Shown here: piece by piece, positions 56,740 through 64,000 of the stretch
Layout of the letters: each line of letters begins with the position of its first letter
How positions within the stretch are numbered: the stretch's first letter is position 1
Source of the DNA: Oceanospirillaceae bacterium
GTDB lineage: Bacteria > Pseudomonadota > Gammaproteobacteria > Pseudomonadales > Litoribrevibacteraceae
DNA: 64,000 nt
NCBI GenBank assembly: GCA_015665455.1
Contig: JADFAD010000001.1
Span: forward strand, 248,001 to 312,000
Direction: 5' to 3'
Notes under the pieces: model-generated
Database searches by the model: none
What the model was told of the DNA's origin: nothing
What the model saw: the letters and a program-made list of their open reading frames with translations, nothing else
Made by a program: the position numbers and the translations under genes

Positions 56740-58779
56740 ATGTCATTTGGAGTCGGCTTAACGGGCCTTAAAGGGGCTCAAACTGAACTGGACGTTAGGG
56801 GGCATAATATTGCCAATGCCGGGACAGTAGGTTTCAAGCAATCTCGAGTAGAGTTTGGTGATCTATACGCAGCCAATGTCAGTACGAATGGCTCCGCTGG
56901 GCAAGGGGTAAGTGTTAATAAAATCGCTCAGCAGTTTAATGGCGGTGATATTAACTTTACTGAGAATAATTTGGACTTGGCGATCAACGGGGAAGGTTTT
57001 TTCGTTGTTCAAAGTGATCTTGGTGAACAGTTCTATACTCGATCTGGTATGTTCAGCCTAAACAGTGAAGGCTATATCGTTACGAATACGGGTGAGCAGC
57101 TTCAAGGGTTTGGCGTTGCTGAAGAGCTTCAGTTAGATACTAAACCTAACCCATCGGGTGGGCTTGGTTCTATTCAAATTGATGAAGCGGACATGGCACC
57201 GAATCGTACCACGGACGTTGATACTCAGTTTAACTTGAATGCGGCTGATGAATACAAAACAGGTGGGTTGCCGGCAAGTACGACTGGGACTGGTATTAGT
57301 GTTGCTCAAACCGGTTTGACCAATGGATATCAGGCGCCTACGGGCACCAATGTGATTCAGGTGGTTAATGCAGGAACAAGCCCAAATCAGGTGGTTTCCG
57401 ATGTGAGTTGGTCTGCAAATGCTTCAGCATTTGATATTGCTGCGGTGGTGACGGGCATTGAAGGGGCTACGGCTTCAGCGTCGACTACCGTTCAATTAAC
57501 TAACTGGAATACCGCTCAAAATGCAACGTTGGATGGTTTACCTTTAACCACGACGGACCCTGCGGACGCTAACTTTGGTGTTGGCAGTGCCTTAGCGGCA
57601 GAAATCAGTGGCCGAGCAAACTACTCGGCAACCTATGATGCCGCCACCGATACTTTAACCGTAGTTAATGCTCTAGGTAATGATATTTCATTGGCAATTA
57701 ACGATGCAGCTGACCCGGTTTCACCGGGTGCAGGTTCTATGGATGTGGCGGGTGTGATAACCGGCACCGCATCTGCGGCTGCCACTACAACGCCTGGTGC
57801 GGGTAACGAAGTGACCGTTGGGGGTTATGTCGACATTATTTTAGATCCGGGTTTGTACCTTGTGAATAATGATTCGGCAACCGCTCAGAATGCTGCAGTG
57901 TTTGGGGCTGTACCGACGAATGACACCTCAGTGATACGAGCTTTTGATGCTACTGACAGTGAAAGCTATAACCATCAAACTTCCGTGACCATTTATGATT
58001 CTCTGGGTAACTCCCACGTGATGACTGAGTATTTTGTGAAAGAGCCGCCAACGTTGACCTCAACCAACCAAAACATTTGGTCCATGTATGTTTTGATTGA
58101 TGGCTACAATGTGGGTGATGCAAACCCTGCATATGACCCAACTCAGCCTGAGTCAGCGACTAATCAACAGAATTTAGCGTTAACCCAGAATTTAACGTTT
58201 GATACGACGGGGCAGTTAACCTTCCCGAATGCGGGGGCGCCGCTTTTGGTGGATGACTGGGTGCCGCGTGACGTAAACGGTAACCCGAACGGTGCTGATG
58301 GCCCTGTTCCTGGGGCTCAGCCGACTGTGCCTCCCACCAGTTCTAATTTATTGATTGATATTACCGGCAGTACTCAGCACTCCTCTACTTTTGCGATTAA
58401 TTCTCTGGCGCAGGACGGTTTTGGAACGGGAACCTTGGTAGAGATTGATGTTGATACTGATGGGCAAGTGATTGGCCGGTATACCAACAGTGAAACGAGA
58501 ACCTTTGCCTACGTTTCAATGGCGAACTTTACCAATGAGCAAGGTTTGATTCCTGTTGGGGATACTCAATGGCGGGGATCCAGTGCCGCAGGGGAGGCAG
58601 TAATTAACCTGCCGGGTACTGCTGCGCTCGGTAAAATTCAGTCTGGAGCCCTTGAAAGCTCTAACGTTGATATCTCTGATGAATTAGTTGGCCTGATCGT
58701 TGCACAACGTAACTATCAAGCAAATGCTAAGACAATCGAAACTGAAAATACCATTTCACAGACGATTCTTAATATCTAA
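56740..58779 (+). CDS. flgE: flagellar hook protein FlgE (long form)
   Basis: FlgE polymerises into the hook. I start at ATG 56740 (MSFGVGLTGLKGAQTELDV), which gives 679 residues; the in-frame upstream codons lack the conserved N-terminus. N-terminal NIANAGTVGFKQSR and C-terminal LVGLIVAQRNYQANAKTIET are conserved. About 280 extra residues relative to the Salmonella protein (403) lie in the middle (roughly residues 150-500). They form an Ala/Thr/Asn/Gly-rich, probably surface-exposed region with several degenerate repeats of cadherin- or Ig-like character. Confidence 0.95.
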   Translation: MSFGVGLTGLKGAQTELDVRGHNIANAGTVGFKQSRVEFGDLYAANVSTNGSAGQGVSVNKIAQQFNGGDINFTENNLDLAINGEGFFVVQSDLGEQFYTRSGMFSLNSEGYIVTNTGEQLQGFGVAEELQLDTKPNPSGGLGSIQIDEADMAPNRTTDVDTQFNLNAADEYKTGGLPASTTGTGISVAQTGLTNGYQAPTGTNVIQVVNAGTSPNQVVSDVSWSANASAFDIAAVVTGIEGATASASTTVQLTNWNTAQNATLDGLPLTTTDPADANFGVGSALAAEISGRANYSATYDAATDTLTVVNALGNDISLAINDAADPVSPGAGSMDVAGVITGTASAAATTTPGAGNEVTVGGYVDIILDPGLYLVNNDSATAQNAAVFGAVPTNDTSVIRAFDATDSESYNHQTSVTIYDSLGNSHVMTEYFVKEPPTLTSTNQNIWSMYVLIDGYNVGDANPAYDPTQPESATNQQNLALTQNLTFDTTGQLTFPNAGAPLLVDDWVPRDVNGNPNGADGPVPGAQPTVPPTSSNLLIDITGSTQHSSTFAINSLAQDGFGTGTLVEIDVDTDGQVIGRYTNSETRTFAYVSMANFTNEQGLIPVGDTQWRGSSAAGEAVINLPGTAALGKIQSGALESSNVDISDELVGLIVAQRNYQANAKTIETENTISQTILNI

Positions 58780-58789
58780 CGTTAATGCG

Positions 58790-58828
58790 GGTGTTCTTGG
58801 TTGAGTTTTGAACTCAGCTAAGAACACC
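58790..58828 (+). other. 17-bp hairpin in the flgE-flgF gap
   Basis: GGTGTTCTTGGTTGAGT pairs with ACTCAGCTAAGAACACC along 17 bp (two G-U pairs) around a TTTGA loop, 10 bases past the flgE stop. It is followed by ATAAAAG rather than T, so it resembles an mRNA 3'-end stabiliser or processing site more than a terminator. Confidence 0.75.
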
Positions 58829-58839
58829 ATAAAAGTTCA

Positions 58840-58894
58840 GGGAGGATGACCAACCTCCAGCCGCAGTCGCACATGGATCGTGCGGCGACTGTGG
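58840..58894 (+). other. two further hairpins in the flgE-flgF gap
   Basis: GGAGG (58841-58845) pairs with CCTCC (58854-58858). Next, CCGCAGT-CGCAC (58861-58872) pairs with GTGCG-GCG-ACTGTGG (58880-58894) through a 12-bp stem with a 3-base bulge. They lie between the first hairpin and the flgF ribosome-binding site. Confidence 0.65.
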
Positions 58895-58968
58895 TGGGCT
58901 TCTCCAAGCGATAAGTTTGGTTCTTTCGGTCAAGATATTAAGTGTTGGTTGTGATCCAGGAGTTTATT

Positions 58969-59715
58969 ATGGATAAGGCACTTTATATCTCAATGTCAGG
59001 CGCTAAGCAGAATATGTTTGCTCAGCGATCTCATGCGAATAACCTTGCCAATGCGAACACTACAGGTTTTAGAGAAGACTTTGCTCAGGCGCGAAGTCAG
59101 CCTGTATGGGGTGATTATCATCCTACACGCGCCTATGCAATGACAGAGCGTCCAGCCAGTAACTTTAAAGCGGGTTCCATGATTGAGACGGGTCGTGAAT
59201 TGGACGTGGCGATTCCTAACCAAGGCTTTTTTGTCGTTCAGGACCCTGAAGGCAATGAGGCTTTGACCCGCGCCGGTAACTTCGTTCAGGATGTAAACGG
59301 CCAGTTACTTACACCGCAGGGTTTGTCTGTGATGGGTGAAAATGGCCCAATCTCGATACCGCCTGCCAGTACAGTGAATATTGCGAACGACGGCACCATT
59401 TCTCTGATTCCTACGGATGGGCAGGCTCTGGATATTGTTGATATCGGCCGTATTCGATTAGTAAACCCTGATATTGAAACTCTGGATAAAGGAACGGATG
59501 GTCTGTTTCGAATTAAAGATCAGCCAGGGGCTACCTTTGATCAAGATCCAAATGTAACGGTTATGTCGGGCTTCTTAGAGTCCAGTAACGTTAACTCCAT
59601 TAATGCGATGACTGAAATGATGTCGCATCAGCGTCAATACGAATTGCAAGTCAAAATGATGAAGACCTCCGAGGAGAATTCCGAGAAGGTGGCAAGCTTA
59701 TTGCAAATTCAATAA
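58969..59715 (+). CDS. flgF: flagellar basal body rod protein FlgF
   Basis: FlgF is a proximal rod protein. I start at ATG 58969 after a CCAGGAG ribosome-binding site, giving 248 residues. The N-terminal motif NNLANANTTGFREDF, GRELDVAIPNQGFFVVQ in the middle, and the C-terminal TEMMSHQRQYELQVKMMKT are typical. The upstream in-frame region from 58942 is not conserved. Confidence 0.96.
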   Translation: MDKALYISMSGAKQNMFAQRSHANNLANANTTGFREDFAQARSQPVWGDYHPTRAYAMTERPASNFKAGSMIETGRELDVAIPNQGFFVVQDPEGNEALTRAGNFVQDVNGQLLTPQGLSVMGENGPISIPPASTVNIANDGTISLIPTDGQALDIVDIGRIRLVNPDIETLDKGTDGLFRIKDQPGATFDQDPNVTVMSGFLESSNVNSINAMTEMMSHQRQYELQVKMMKTSEENSEKVASLLQIQ

Positions 59716-59733
59716 TAATATAAAAAATTGACT

Positions 59734-59816
59734 GGTTAGTGACGGCAAGCGGCAGCTAAATGCCAGACTCTGAAAAGAGTTGTTAGGTGTTGAGCCGACG
59801 AGAAAGATCACTGACC
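59734..59816 (+). other. multi-branched base-paired element before flgG
   Basis: An outer 9-bp stem (GGTTAGTGA 59734-59742 with TCACTGACC 59808-59816, one G-U) and an inner CGGC/GCCG pair (59743-59746 with 59794-59797) enclose two hairpins. These are GGCA/TGCC (59751-59764) and ACTCT-GAAA-AGAGT (59767-59780, a GAAA tetraloop closing). The element ends 18 bases before the flgG start, next to the ribosome-binding site CTAGGAGAGA. Confidence 0.6.
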
Positions 59817-59834
59817 TGAGCTAGGAGAGATGTT

Positions 59835-60620
59835 ATGCACGGCGCGTTATGGGTAAGTAAAACAGGTTTGAGTGCTCAAGATACTCAATTGACCACAATT
59901 TCAAATAATCTAGCAAACGTTGCTACGGTAGGCTTTAAACGAGATCGAGCTGTCTTTCATGACTTGATGTATCAAGTACAGAAGCAACCGGGCGCCCAGT
60001 CTGCTCAAGATTCGCAGCTGCCTTCTGGTTTGCAACTTGGTACGGGTGTTCGAGTTGTAGGGACTCAAAAAGAACATACGCAAGGCACCATGCAAATTAC
60101 AGAGCAGCCTTTAGATATGGCGGTTAATGGTCGAGGTTTTTTTCAAATAACGTTACCCGATGGAACGACAGGTTATTCACGTAATGGTCAGTTTCATAAA
60201 GATGCAGATGGTAATGTTGTTAATCCTCTTGGCTTTCAATTAGAGCCTAATATTGTTATTCCTCAAGATACAACCTCCGTGAGCATTGGTCGTGATGGCA
60301 CGGTCAGTATTACTCAAGGCAATGAAACTGAAGCGACTGAAGTAGGTAATATTACCTTGGTTTCATTTGTAAACCCGGCAGGTCTTCAATCCATTGGCGA
60401 CAACTTATACGTTCAGACTAATTCTAGTGGTGATCCTGTGGAAGGAGAGCCTGGGTTAGACGGAATGGGCAGTATTTTGCAGGGCTCCTTAGAAAACTCA
60501 AACGTTGATGTGGTGGAAGAAATGGTCAACATGATCACTACGCAACGTGCCTATGAAATGAATTCAAAAGTTATTTCAACCGCAGATGAAATGCTCGGAT
60601 TTATCAGTCAGACGCTTTAA
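59835..60620 (+). CDS. flgG: flagellar basal body rod protein FlgG
   Basis: FlgG is the distal rod protein. The 261-residue product (E. coli 260) begins MHGALWVSKTGLSAQDTQL, has SNNLANVATVGFKRDRAVF, and ends with the helix MVNMITTQRAYEMNSKVIS, all family signatures. A GGAGAG ribosome-binding site precedes the start. FlgH follows after 64 bases. Confidence 0.98.
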   Translation: MHGALWVSKTGLSAQDTQLTTISNNLANVATVGFKRDRAVFHDLMYQVQKQPGAQSAQDSQLPSGLQLGTGVRVVGTQKEHTQGTMQITEQPLDMAVNGRGFFQITLPDGTTGYSRNGQFHKDADGNVVNPLGFQLEPNIVIPQDTTSVSIGRDGTVSITQGNETEATEVGNITLVSFVNPAGLQSIGDNLYVQTNSSGDPVEGEPGLDGMGSILQGSLENSNVDVVEEMVNMITTQRAYEMNSKVISTADEMLGFISQTL

Positions 60621-60659
60621 GCGATGTTATTTATTGATGCTTAAAGTAACGATGTATTT

Positions 60660-60672
60660 GAGTAAGCTACTC
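60660..60672 (+). other. small hairpin next to the flgH ribosome-binding site
   Basis: GAGTA and TACTC pair around an AGC loop, directly before the GGGAGAAGGG ribosome-binding stretch of flgH. It might slightly hinder or define ribosome access. The stem is short. Confidence 0.35.
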
Positions 60673-60684
60673 GGGAGAAGGGCA

Positions 60685-61392
60685 ATGAAAACCAAGTTAT
60701 CACTGTTGATGTTTACTGTAGCGGTAACAACTCTGTCCGGTTGTAATAAAGAAATTGTAAAACCGAATGATCCTATGTATGCACCGATTCAGCCAACGGC
60801 GCTTGTGCCTCCTGAACGGCAAGATGGCTCCTTATATCAAGCAAGATATAACATGGGGCTATTTAATGACCGACGGGCACATCGTATTGGCGATATTATT
60901 ACGGTCGTACTGTCTGAGAATACAAATGCAAAGAAGTCTGCGAATACTGAGCTAACCAAAGAACAAGACATTCAGTTTGATCCGGGTATTTTGCTTGGTA
61001 AAGACATGGGCAATCAGATTACCAGCGCGATCCCGCTTCTTGAGAATATTGGTTTATTGACCAGTTTATCCCAAAACCGAGAGTTTACGGGAGAGGGTGA
61101 CAGCGATCAAAGCAATAGCCTTTCTGGCCAAATTACTGTGACTGTGTCGAATGTTATGCCTAATGGTGTTTTGGAGATTCGCGGTGAGAAATGGATGACC
61201 TTTAATCAAGGTGATGAGTACATCCGTATTCGTGGTCTTGTGAGGCCGGATGATATTGCAGACGATAATACCATTATGTCTAATCGTCTTGCGGATGCAC
61301 GTATTACTTACAGCGGTACGGGTGACTTGGCTGATGCAAATCGGCAGGGTTGGATGGGACGATTCTTTAGCAGTGAATATTGGCCTTTCTAA
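60685..61392 (+). CDS. flgH: flagellar basal body L-ring protein FlgH
   Basis: FlgH is a lipoprotein that forms the outer-membrane L ring. I start at ATG 60685 (235 residues) because it has the ribosome-binding site and gives a proper signal peptide ending in the lipobox TLSGC. Family segments are GSLYQARYNMGLFNDRRAHRI, GDIITVVLSENTNAKKSA, and RIRGLVRPDDIADDNTIMS. The longer frame from 60586 overlaps flgG and is rejected. Confidence 0.96.
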   Translation: MKTKLSLLMFTVAVTTLSGCNKEIVKPNDPMYAPIQPTALVPPERQDGSLYQARYNMGLFNDRRAHRIGDIITVVLSENTNAKKSANTELTKEQDIQFDPGILLGKDMGNQITSAIPLLENIGLLTSLSQNREFTGEGDSDQSNSLSGQITVTVSNVMPNGVLEIRGEKWMTFNQGDEYIRIRGLVRPDDIADDNTIMSNRLADARITYSGTGDLADANRQGWMGRFFSSEYWPF

Positions 61393-61404
61393 GGGGACTT
61401 GATT

Positions 61405-62517
61405 ATGAAAATGGCTGGATTAATTAAGGTTCTTGTATCTTTTATCGCTGTTCTTTGTTTTGGGCTTGTTCAGCAGGCGAGTGCTGAACGCTTAAAAGAC
61501 ATCTCCAGTGTTGCTGGTGTACGAGCTAACCAATTGGTGGGTTACGGCTTAGTCGTGGGGCTGGATGGTTCGGGTGATAAAGCACCGTTTACGGATCAAA
61601 CCTTTAAGAACATGATGAGTCAATTTGGTATTACTATTCCTCCGGGAACAAACCCTAAGTTGAAAAATGTGGCGGCGGTAGCGATTCATGCTGACCTGCC
61701 TGCATTTAAGAAACCGGGGCAGAACATTGATATTACGGTTTCTTCCATTGGTAATGCGAGCAGTCTTAGAGGGGGGACGTTGTTAATGACGCCTCTGAAA
61801 GGCGCGGATGGTCAAGTTTATGCGGTTGCACAAGGCAGTATGGTGGTCGGTGGTTTTGGTGTGGAAGGTGCTGACGGTTCAAGGTTGACTGTAAACGTTC
61901 CAAGTGTAGGTCGTATACCTAATGGTGCCATTGTGGAGCGAGCAGTCCCTACGTCCTTTAATCAAGGCGATTCGCTGGTATTTAACTTGAACAGCTCTGA
62001 TTTTACGACAGCAAAGCGTGTGGTTGATCGAGTAAATCAGTTATTGGGTAAGGGAATGGCATCGGCCATTGACAGTACCTCTGTACGAATTACAGCGCCT
62101 CGTGATCCTTCTCAACGCGTTTCCTTTATGTCTCTGCTTGAGAATCTAGAGGTGGACCCTGGTGAAGATAAAGCCAAAGTGGTGATTAACAGTCGGACGG
62201 GCACTATTGTTGTTGGTCAGCACGTTAAAGTTGATCCGGTGGCGATTACTCATGGCAGTTTGACGGTCAGTATTAATGAGAATCTAGACGTGGATCAACC
62301 CAATGCATTTGGTCAAGGTGAAACGATTGTTGCTCCGAGAACAGAGTTGAATGCTCAAGAAGCGATCAATCCAATGTTCATGTTTCAAGGCTCAACATCG
62401 CTTCAAGACATTGTGACAGCAGTAAATCAGGTAGGGGCTTCGCCTTCTGATCTGATTGCCATCCTTGAGGCAATGAAAAAAGCCGGTGCGCTCAAAGCTG
62501 AACTAATTGTCCTTTAG
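61405..62517 (+). CDS. flgI: flagellar basal body P-ring protein FlgI
   Basis: FlgI forms the P ring in the peptidoglycan layer. I start at ATG 61405 (370 residues), after an AAGGGGA ribosome-binding site. A signal peptide (ending QQASAE) is followed by [28 protein letters not shown]; the C-terminal [25 protein letters not shown] is also conserved. It follows flgH by 12 bases. Confidence 0.98.
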   Translation: MKMAGLIKVLVSFIAVLCFGLVQQASAERLKDISSVAGVRANQLVGYGLVVGLDGSGDKAPFTDQTFKNMMSQFGITIPPGTNPKLKNVAAVAIHADLPAFKKPGQNIDITVSSIGNASSLRGGTLLMTPLKGADGQVYAVAQGSMVVGGFGVEGADGSRLTVNVPSVGRIPNGAIVERAVPTSFNQGDSLVFNLNSSDFTTAKRVVDRVNQLLGKGMASAIDSTSVRITAPRDPSQRVSFMSLLENLEVDPGEDKAKVVINSRTGTIVVGQHVKVDPVAITHGSLTVSINENLDVDQPNAFGQGETIVAPRTELNAQEAINPMFMFQGSTSLQDIVTAVNQVGASPSDLIAILEAMKKAGALKAELIVL

Positions 62518-62531
62518 GGGTAGAGAACACA

Positions 62532-63668
62532 ATGAAATCAAATTTCGATACTTCATCCCTAGGAAATTACCACGATTTAAACAGCTTGCAGAACTTGAAA
62601 GGCAAGGCGCGTGAATCGAATGAAGGCAAACTGGAAGCGTTAAATAATATCGCTAAGCAGTTTGAAAGTATGTTCGTTGGCATGATGTTGAAGTCCATGC
62701 GCGATGCGAATGCCGCCTTCGAAGAGGATAATCCTCTGAACAGTTCTGAGATGAAGTTTTATCGGGATATGTACGACCAGCAACTTTCGATGCATTTATC
62801 GGAAGGCAAAGGAATAGGTTTAGCGGATACCTTGGTTCGTCAAATCAGCCAGCAAATCCCTGGCTTATCGAATCCTAATCCGCAAAACAAAGGACAGGAG
62901 CAGTTTGGCATGGGTCTTCCGGGATTGGGGGATCAGGGCAAGGACTTGCCTGGCATGGACGCCATTCTTTCTTCATTGGGTACGAAGACACCCCAAGCTG
63001 CAGGCATCAAATTGGACCCTGTAAGTGGATTACCGATTAAAGATCAGGACATATTATTTGCTCAGCCGGATTCTCCGCAGTCCAAGCGTATTGCGAGTGC
63101 TGTTAAGGATTATATGGATCGCCAGCAAATTTCAATGTTTGCTCAAGATGAGCAGGTAATGAAGGCAGGTGTAGATAAAGCCAGAGCAAAACAAGACGGT
63201 TTTGATTCCCCAGAAGAGTTCGTTGAAGTGTTATGGCCTGTTGCTCAAGTGGCGGCACGTAAACTGAATGCAGACCCGAAGGCATTATTGGCCCAAACTG
63301 CGCTTGAAACCGGTTGGGGTAAGAAGATACCCACTCATCAAGACGGTACGAATTCATTTAATTTGTTTGGTATTAAAGCTGATTCAAGTTGGAAAGGGGA
63401 GTCTGTCGAAACAGCCACGACGGAGTATCGTAATGGTATTGCACGGGCTGAAAATGCCGAATTCCGTTCTTATGGCTCCTATGTTGAGAGTATGCTGGAT
63501 TATTCCAGCTTTCTTCAGAGCCGGAGTCACTATCAAACTGCGTTGAATCAAGCCGATGATGCTGAAAAGTATCTGAACGAACTTCAAAATGCGGGTTACG
63601 CAACTGATCCAAAATACGCAAACAAAATCGTTCGTATTATGAACGGCAGTATGATGAAGTCACTTTAA
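62532..63668 (+). CDS. flgJ: flagellar rod assembly protein/muramidase FlgJ
   Basis: FlgJ caps the rod and hydrolyses peptidoglycan to let it through. The 378-residue product has the N-terminal rod-binding domain (about 25-110, AKQFESMFVGMMLKSMRDAN) and a C-terminal glucosaminidase domain (about 220-378) with catalytic E259 in TALETGWGKK. Between them lies a Gly/Pro/Gln-rich linker of about 80 residues (near 115-200), longer than in E. coli (313 residues total). It is the last gene of the flgB operon and is followed by a tandem terminator. Confidence 0.96.
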   Translation: MKSNFDTSSLGNYHDLNSLQNLKGKARESNEGKLEALNNIAKQFESMFVGMMLKSMRDANAAFEEDNPLNSSEMKFYRDMYDQQLSMHLSEGKGIGLADTLVRQISQQIPGLSNPNPQNKGQEQFGMGLPGLGDQGKDLPGMDAILSSLGTKTPQAAGIKLDPVSGLPIKDQDILFAQPDSPQSKRIASAVKDYMDRQQISMFAQDEQVMKAGVDKARAKQDGFDSPEEFVEVLWPVAQVAARKLNADPKALLAQTALETGWGKKIPTHQDGTNSFNLFGIKADSSWKGESVETATTEYRNGIARAENAEFRSYGSYVESMLDYSSFLQSRSHYQTALNQADDAEKYLNELQNAGYATDPKYANKIVRIMNGSMMKSL

Positions 63669-63690
63669 TATCTTTTCAGCGTTCTAATGG

Positions 63691-63725
63691 GCGCGCTTTT
63701 TGCGCGCTTTTTGCGCGCTTATTTT
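63691..63725 (+). terminator. tandem-repeat terminator after flgJ
   Basis: Three copies of GCGCGC, each followed by a T run, occur at 63691, 63702 and 63713 with an 11-base period. Copies 1 and 2 or copies 2 and 3 can each form a 6-bp hairpin with a five-T loop followed by T. It lies 22 bases past the flgJ stop. Confidence 0.82.
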
Positions 63726-63784
63726 TGTCCTTTCATTACGTTTCTAATGCCTTAACTTCCTGCTTATTTCTGGCTTCTTCTAAG

Positions 63785-63800
63785 TTGGCACAATATTTGT
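63785..63800 (+). promoter_or_regulatory. sigma-54 promoter of flgK
   Basis: TTGGCAC-AATAT-TTGT has the -24 GG and -12 G spaced by 12 bases. The -12 element is TTGT, the same deviation as at flgB. It lies 64 bases before the flgK start. Confidence 0.82.
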
Positions 63801-63863
63801 TCTTACTCTTGTAGATGATTAATTATAGCTGTTGAGCGGCAATCTTTTTCCAGGGGTAAATAC

Positions 63864-64000
63864 ATGTCTCTTATTAACATTGGACTATCAGGTTTGAAGG
63901 CCAGCCAAGCGGCCTTGGCAACAACCGGCCATAACATTACCAATGCGGATACGCCTGGATATACTCGACAGCGAGTGGAAAGTTCAACGAATCCGGCAAT
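63864..64000 (+). CDS. flgK: flagellar hook-associated protein FlgK, 5' part
   Basis: FlgK (HAP1) forms the hook-filament junction. Only the first 45 residues are in the window, beginning MSLINIGLSGLKASQAALAT and including the rod/hook signature NITNADTPGYTRQRV. An AGGGG ribosome-binding site precedes the ATG at 63864. The gene runs past the end of the window. Confidence 0.95.
   Translation, partial: MSLINIGLSGLKASQAALATTGHNITNADTPGYTRQRVESSTNPA

Noticed and set aside
60586-60684. Longer FlgH reading frame overlapping flgG
   Set aside because: The ATG at 60685 has the ribosome-binding site and yields the proper lipoprotein signal peptide.

Overview
The window is chromosomal DNA of a gammaproteobacterium, most likely a marine, polar-flagellated member of the Oceanospirillales/Alteromonadales. 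The evidence is a PilY1-type pilus adhesin gene, the rsxABCDGE-nth block, the purM-DUF2066-CDP-alcohol transferase-perM-hda block, a flgA/cheV-cheR-flgBCDEFGHIJK locus with sigma-54 and sigma-28 type promoters, and an arsenosugar gene cluster. The assignment is inferred from gene content and order only. Coding density is high, with no transposase, integrase gene, CRISPR array or rRNA.

Layout. 1-3020: 3' part of a pilY1 gene broken by one in-frame TGA. 3052-5128 (minus): rlmF, gloA, nth. 5135-11668 (minus): the six-gene Rsx/Rnf electron transport complex, with an unusually long repeat tail on RsxC. 11988-14048: metG, divergent from mrp, dcd and a TetR regulator (14310-16812). 16894-18686 (minus): purN and purM, divergent from DUF2066, a CDP-alcohol phosphatidyltransferase, a PerM-like permease, hda and murI (18861-23508). 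23584-27126: a large NIT-domain hybrid sensor kinase. 27509-33172: argF, a PhzF-like protein, a DUF3015 protein, a DUF4105 protein with a probable outer-membrane barrel, and an alpha/beta-hydrolase lipoprotein. 33221-37606: rimO, an HDOD protein and argS. 37775-39319: a secreted chalcone-isomerase-like protein, two small paralogous unknown genes and a YkgJ-type cysteine-cluster protein. 39334-42114: two tandem paralogous HD-GYP proteins. 42189-47121: putA, a TSUP permease and an HNH nuclease next to tRNA-Arg(CCT). 47677-50159: arsS plus two arsenosugar-type glycosyltransferases. 50198-64000: a PilZ protein and the flagellar locus, ending inside flgK.

How the genes work together. The Rsx complex couples electron transfer between NADH and ferredoxin to ion movement or to SoxR reduction. 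The c-di-GMP genes (two HD-GYP, one PilZ), the HDOD protein and the flagellar/chemotaxis genes point to control of motility versus attachment, in which PilY1 would also act. The flagellar promoters fit a staged hierarchy: sigma-54 sites before flgB and flgK, and sigma-28 sites before flgM and cheV.

Most notable observations: the single nonsense codon in pilY1; five ~65-100-residue repeats in RsxC; an ungapped pair of small paralogous unknown proteins; and base-paired intergenic elements in three successive gaps of the flg operon (flgD-E, E-F, F-G). I found no clear new defence or mobile system. The HNH nuclease beside the tRNA gene is the only candidate of that kind.
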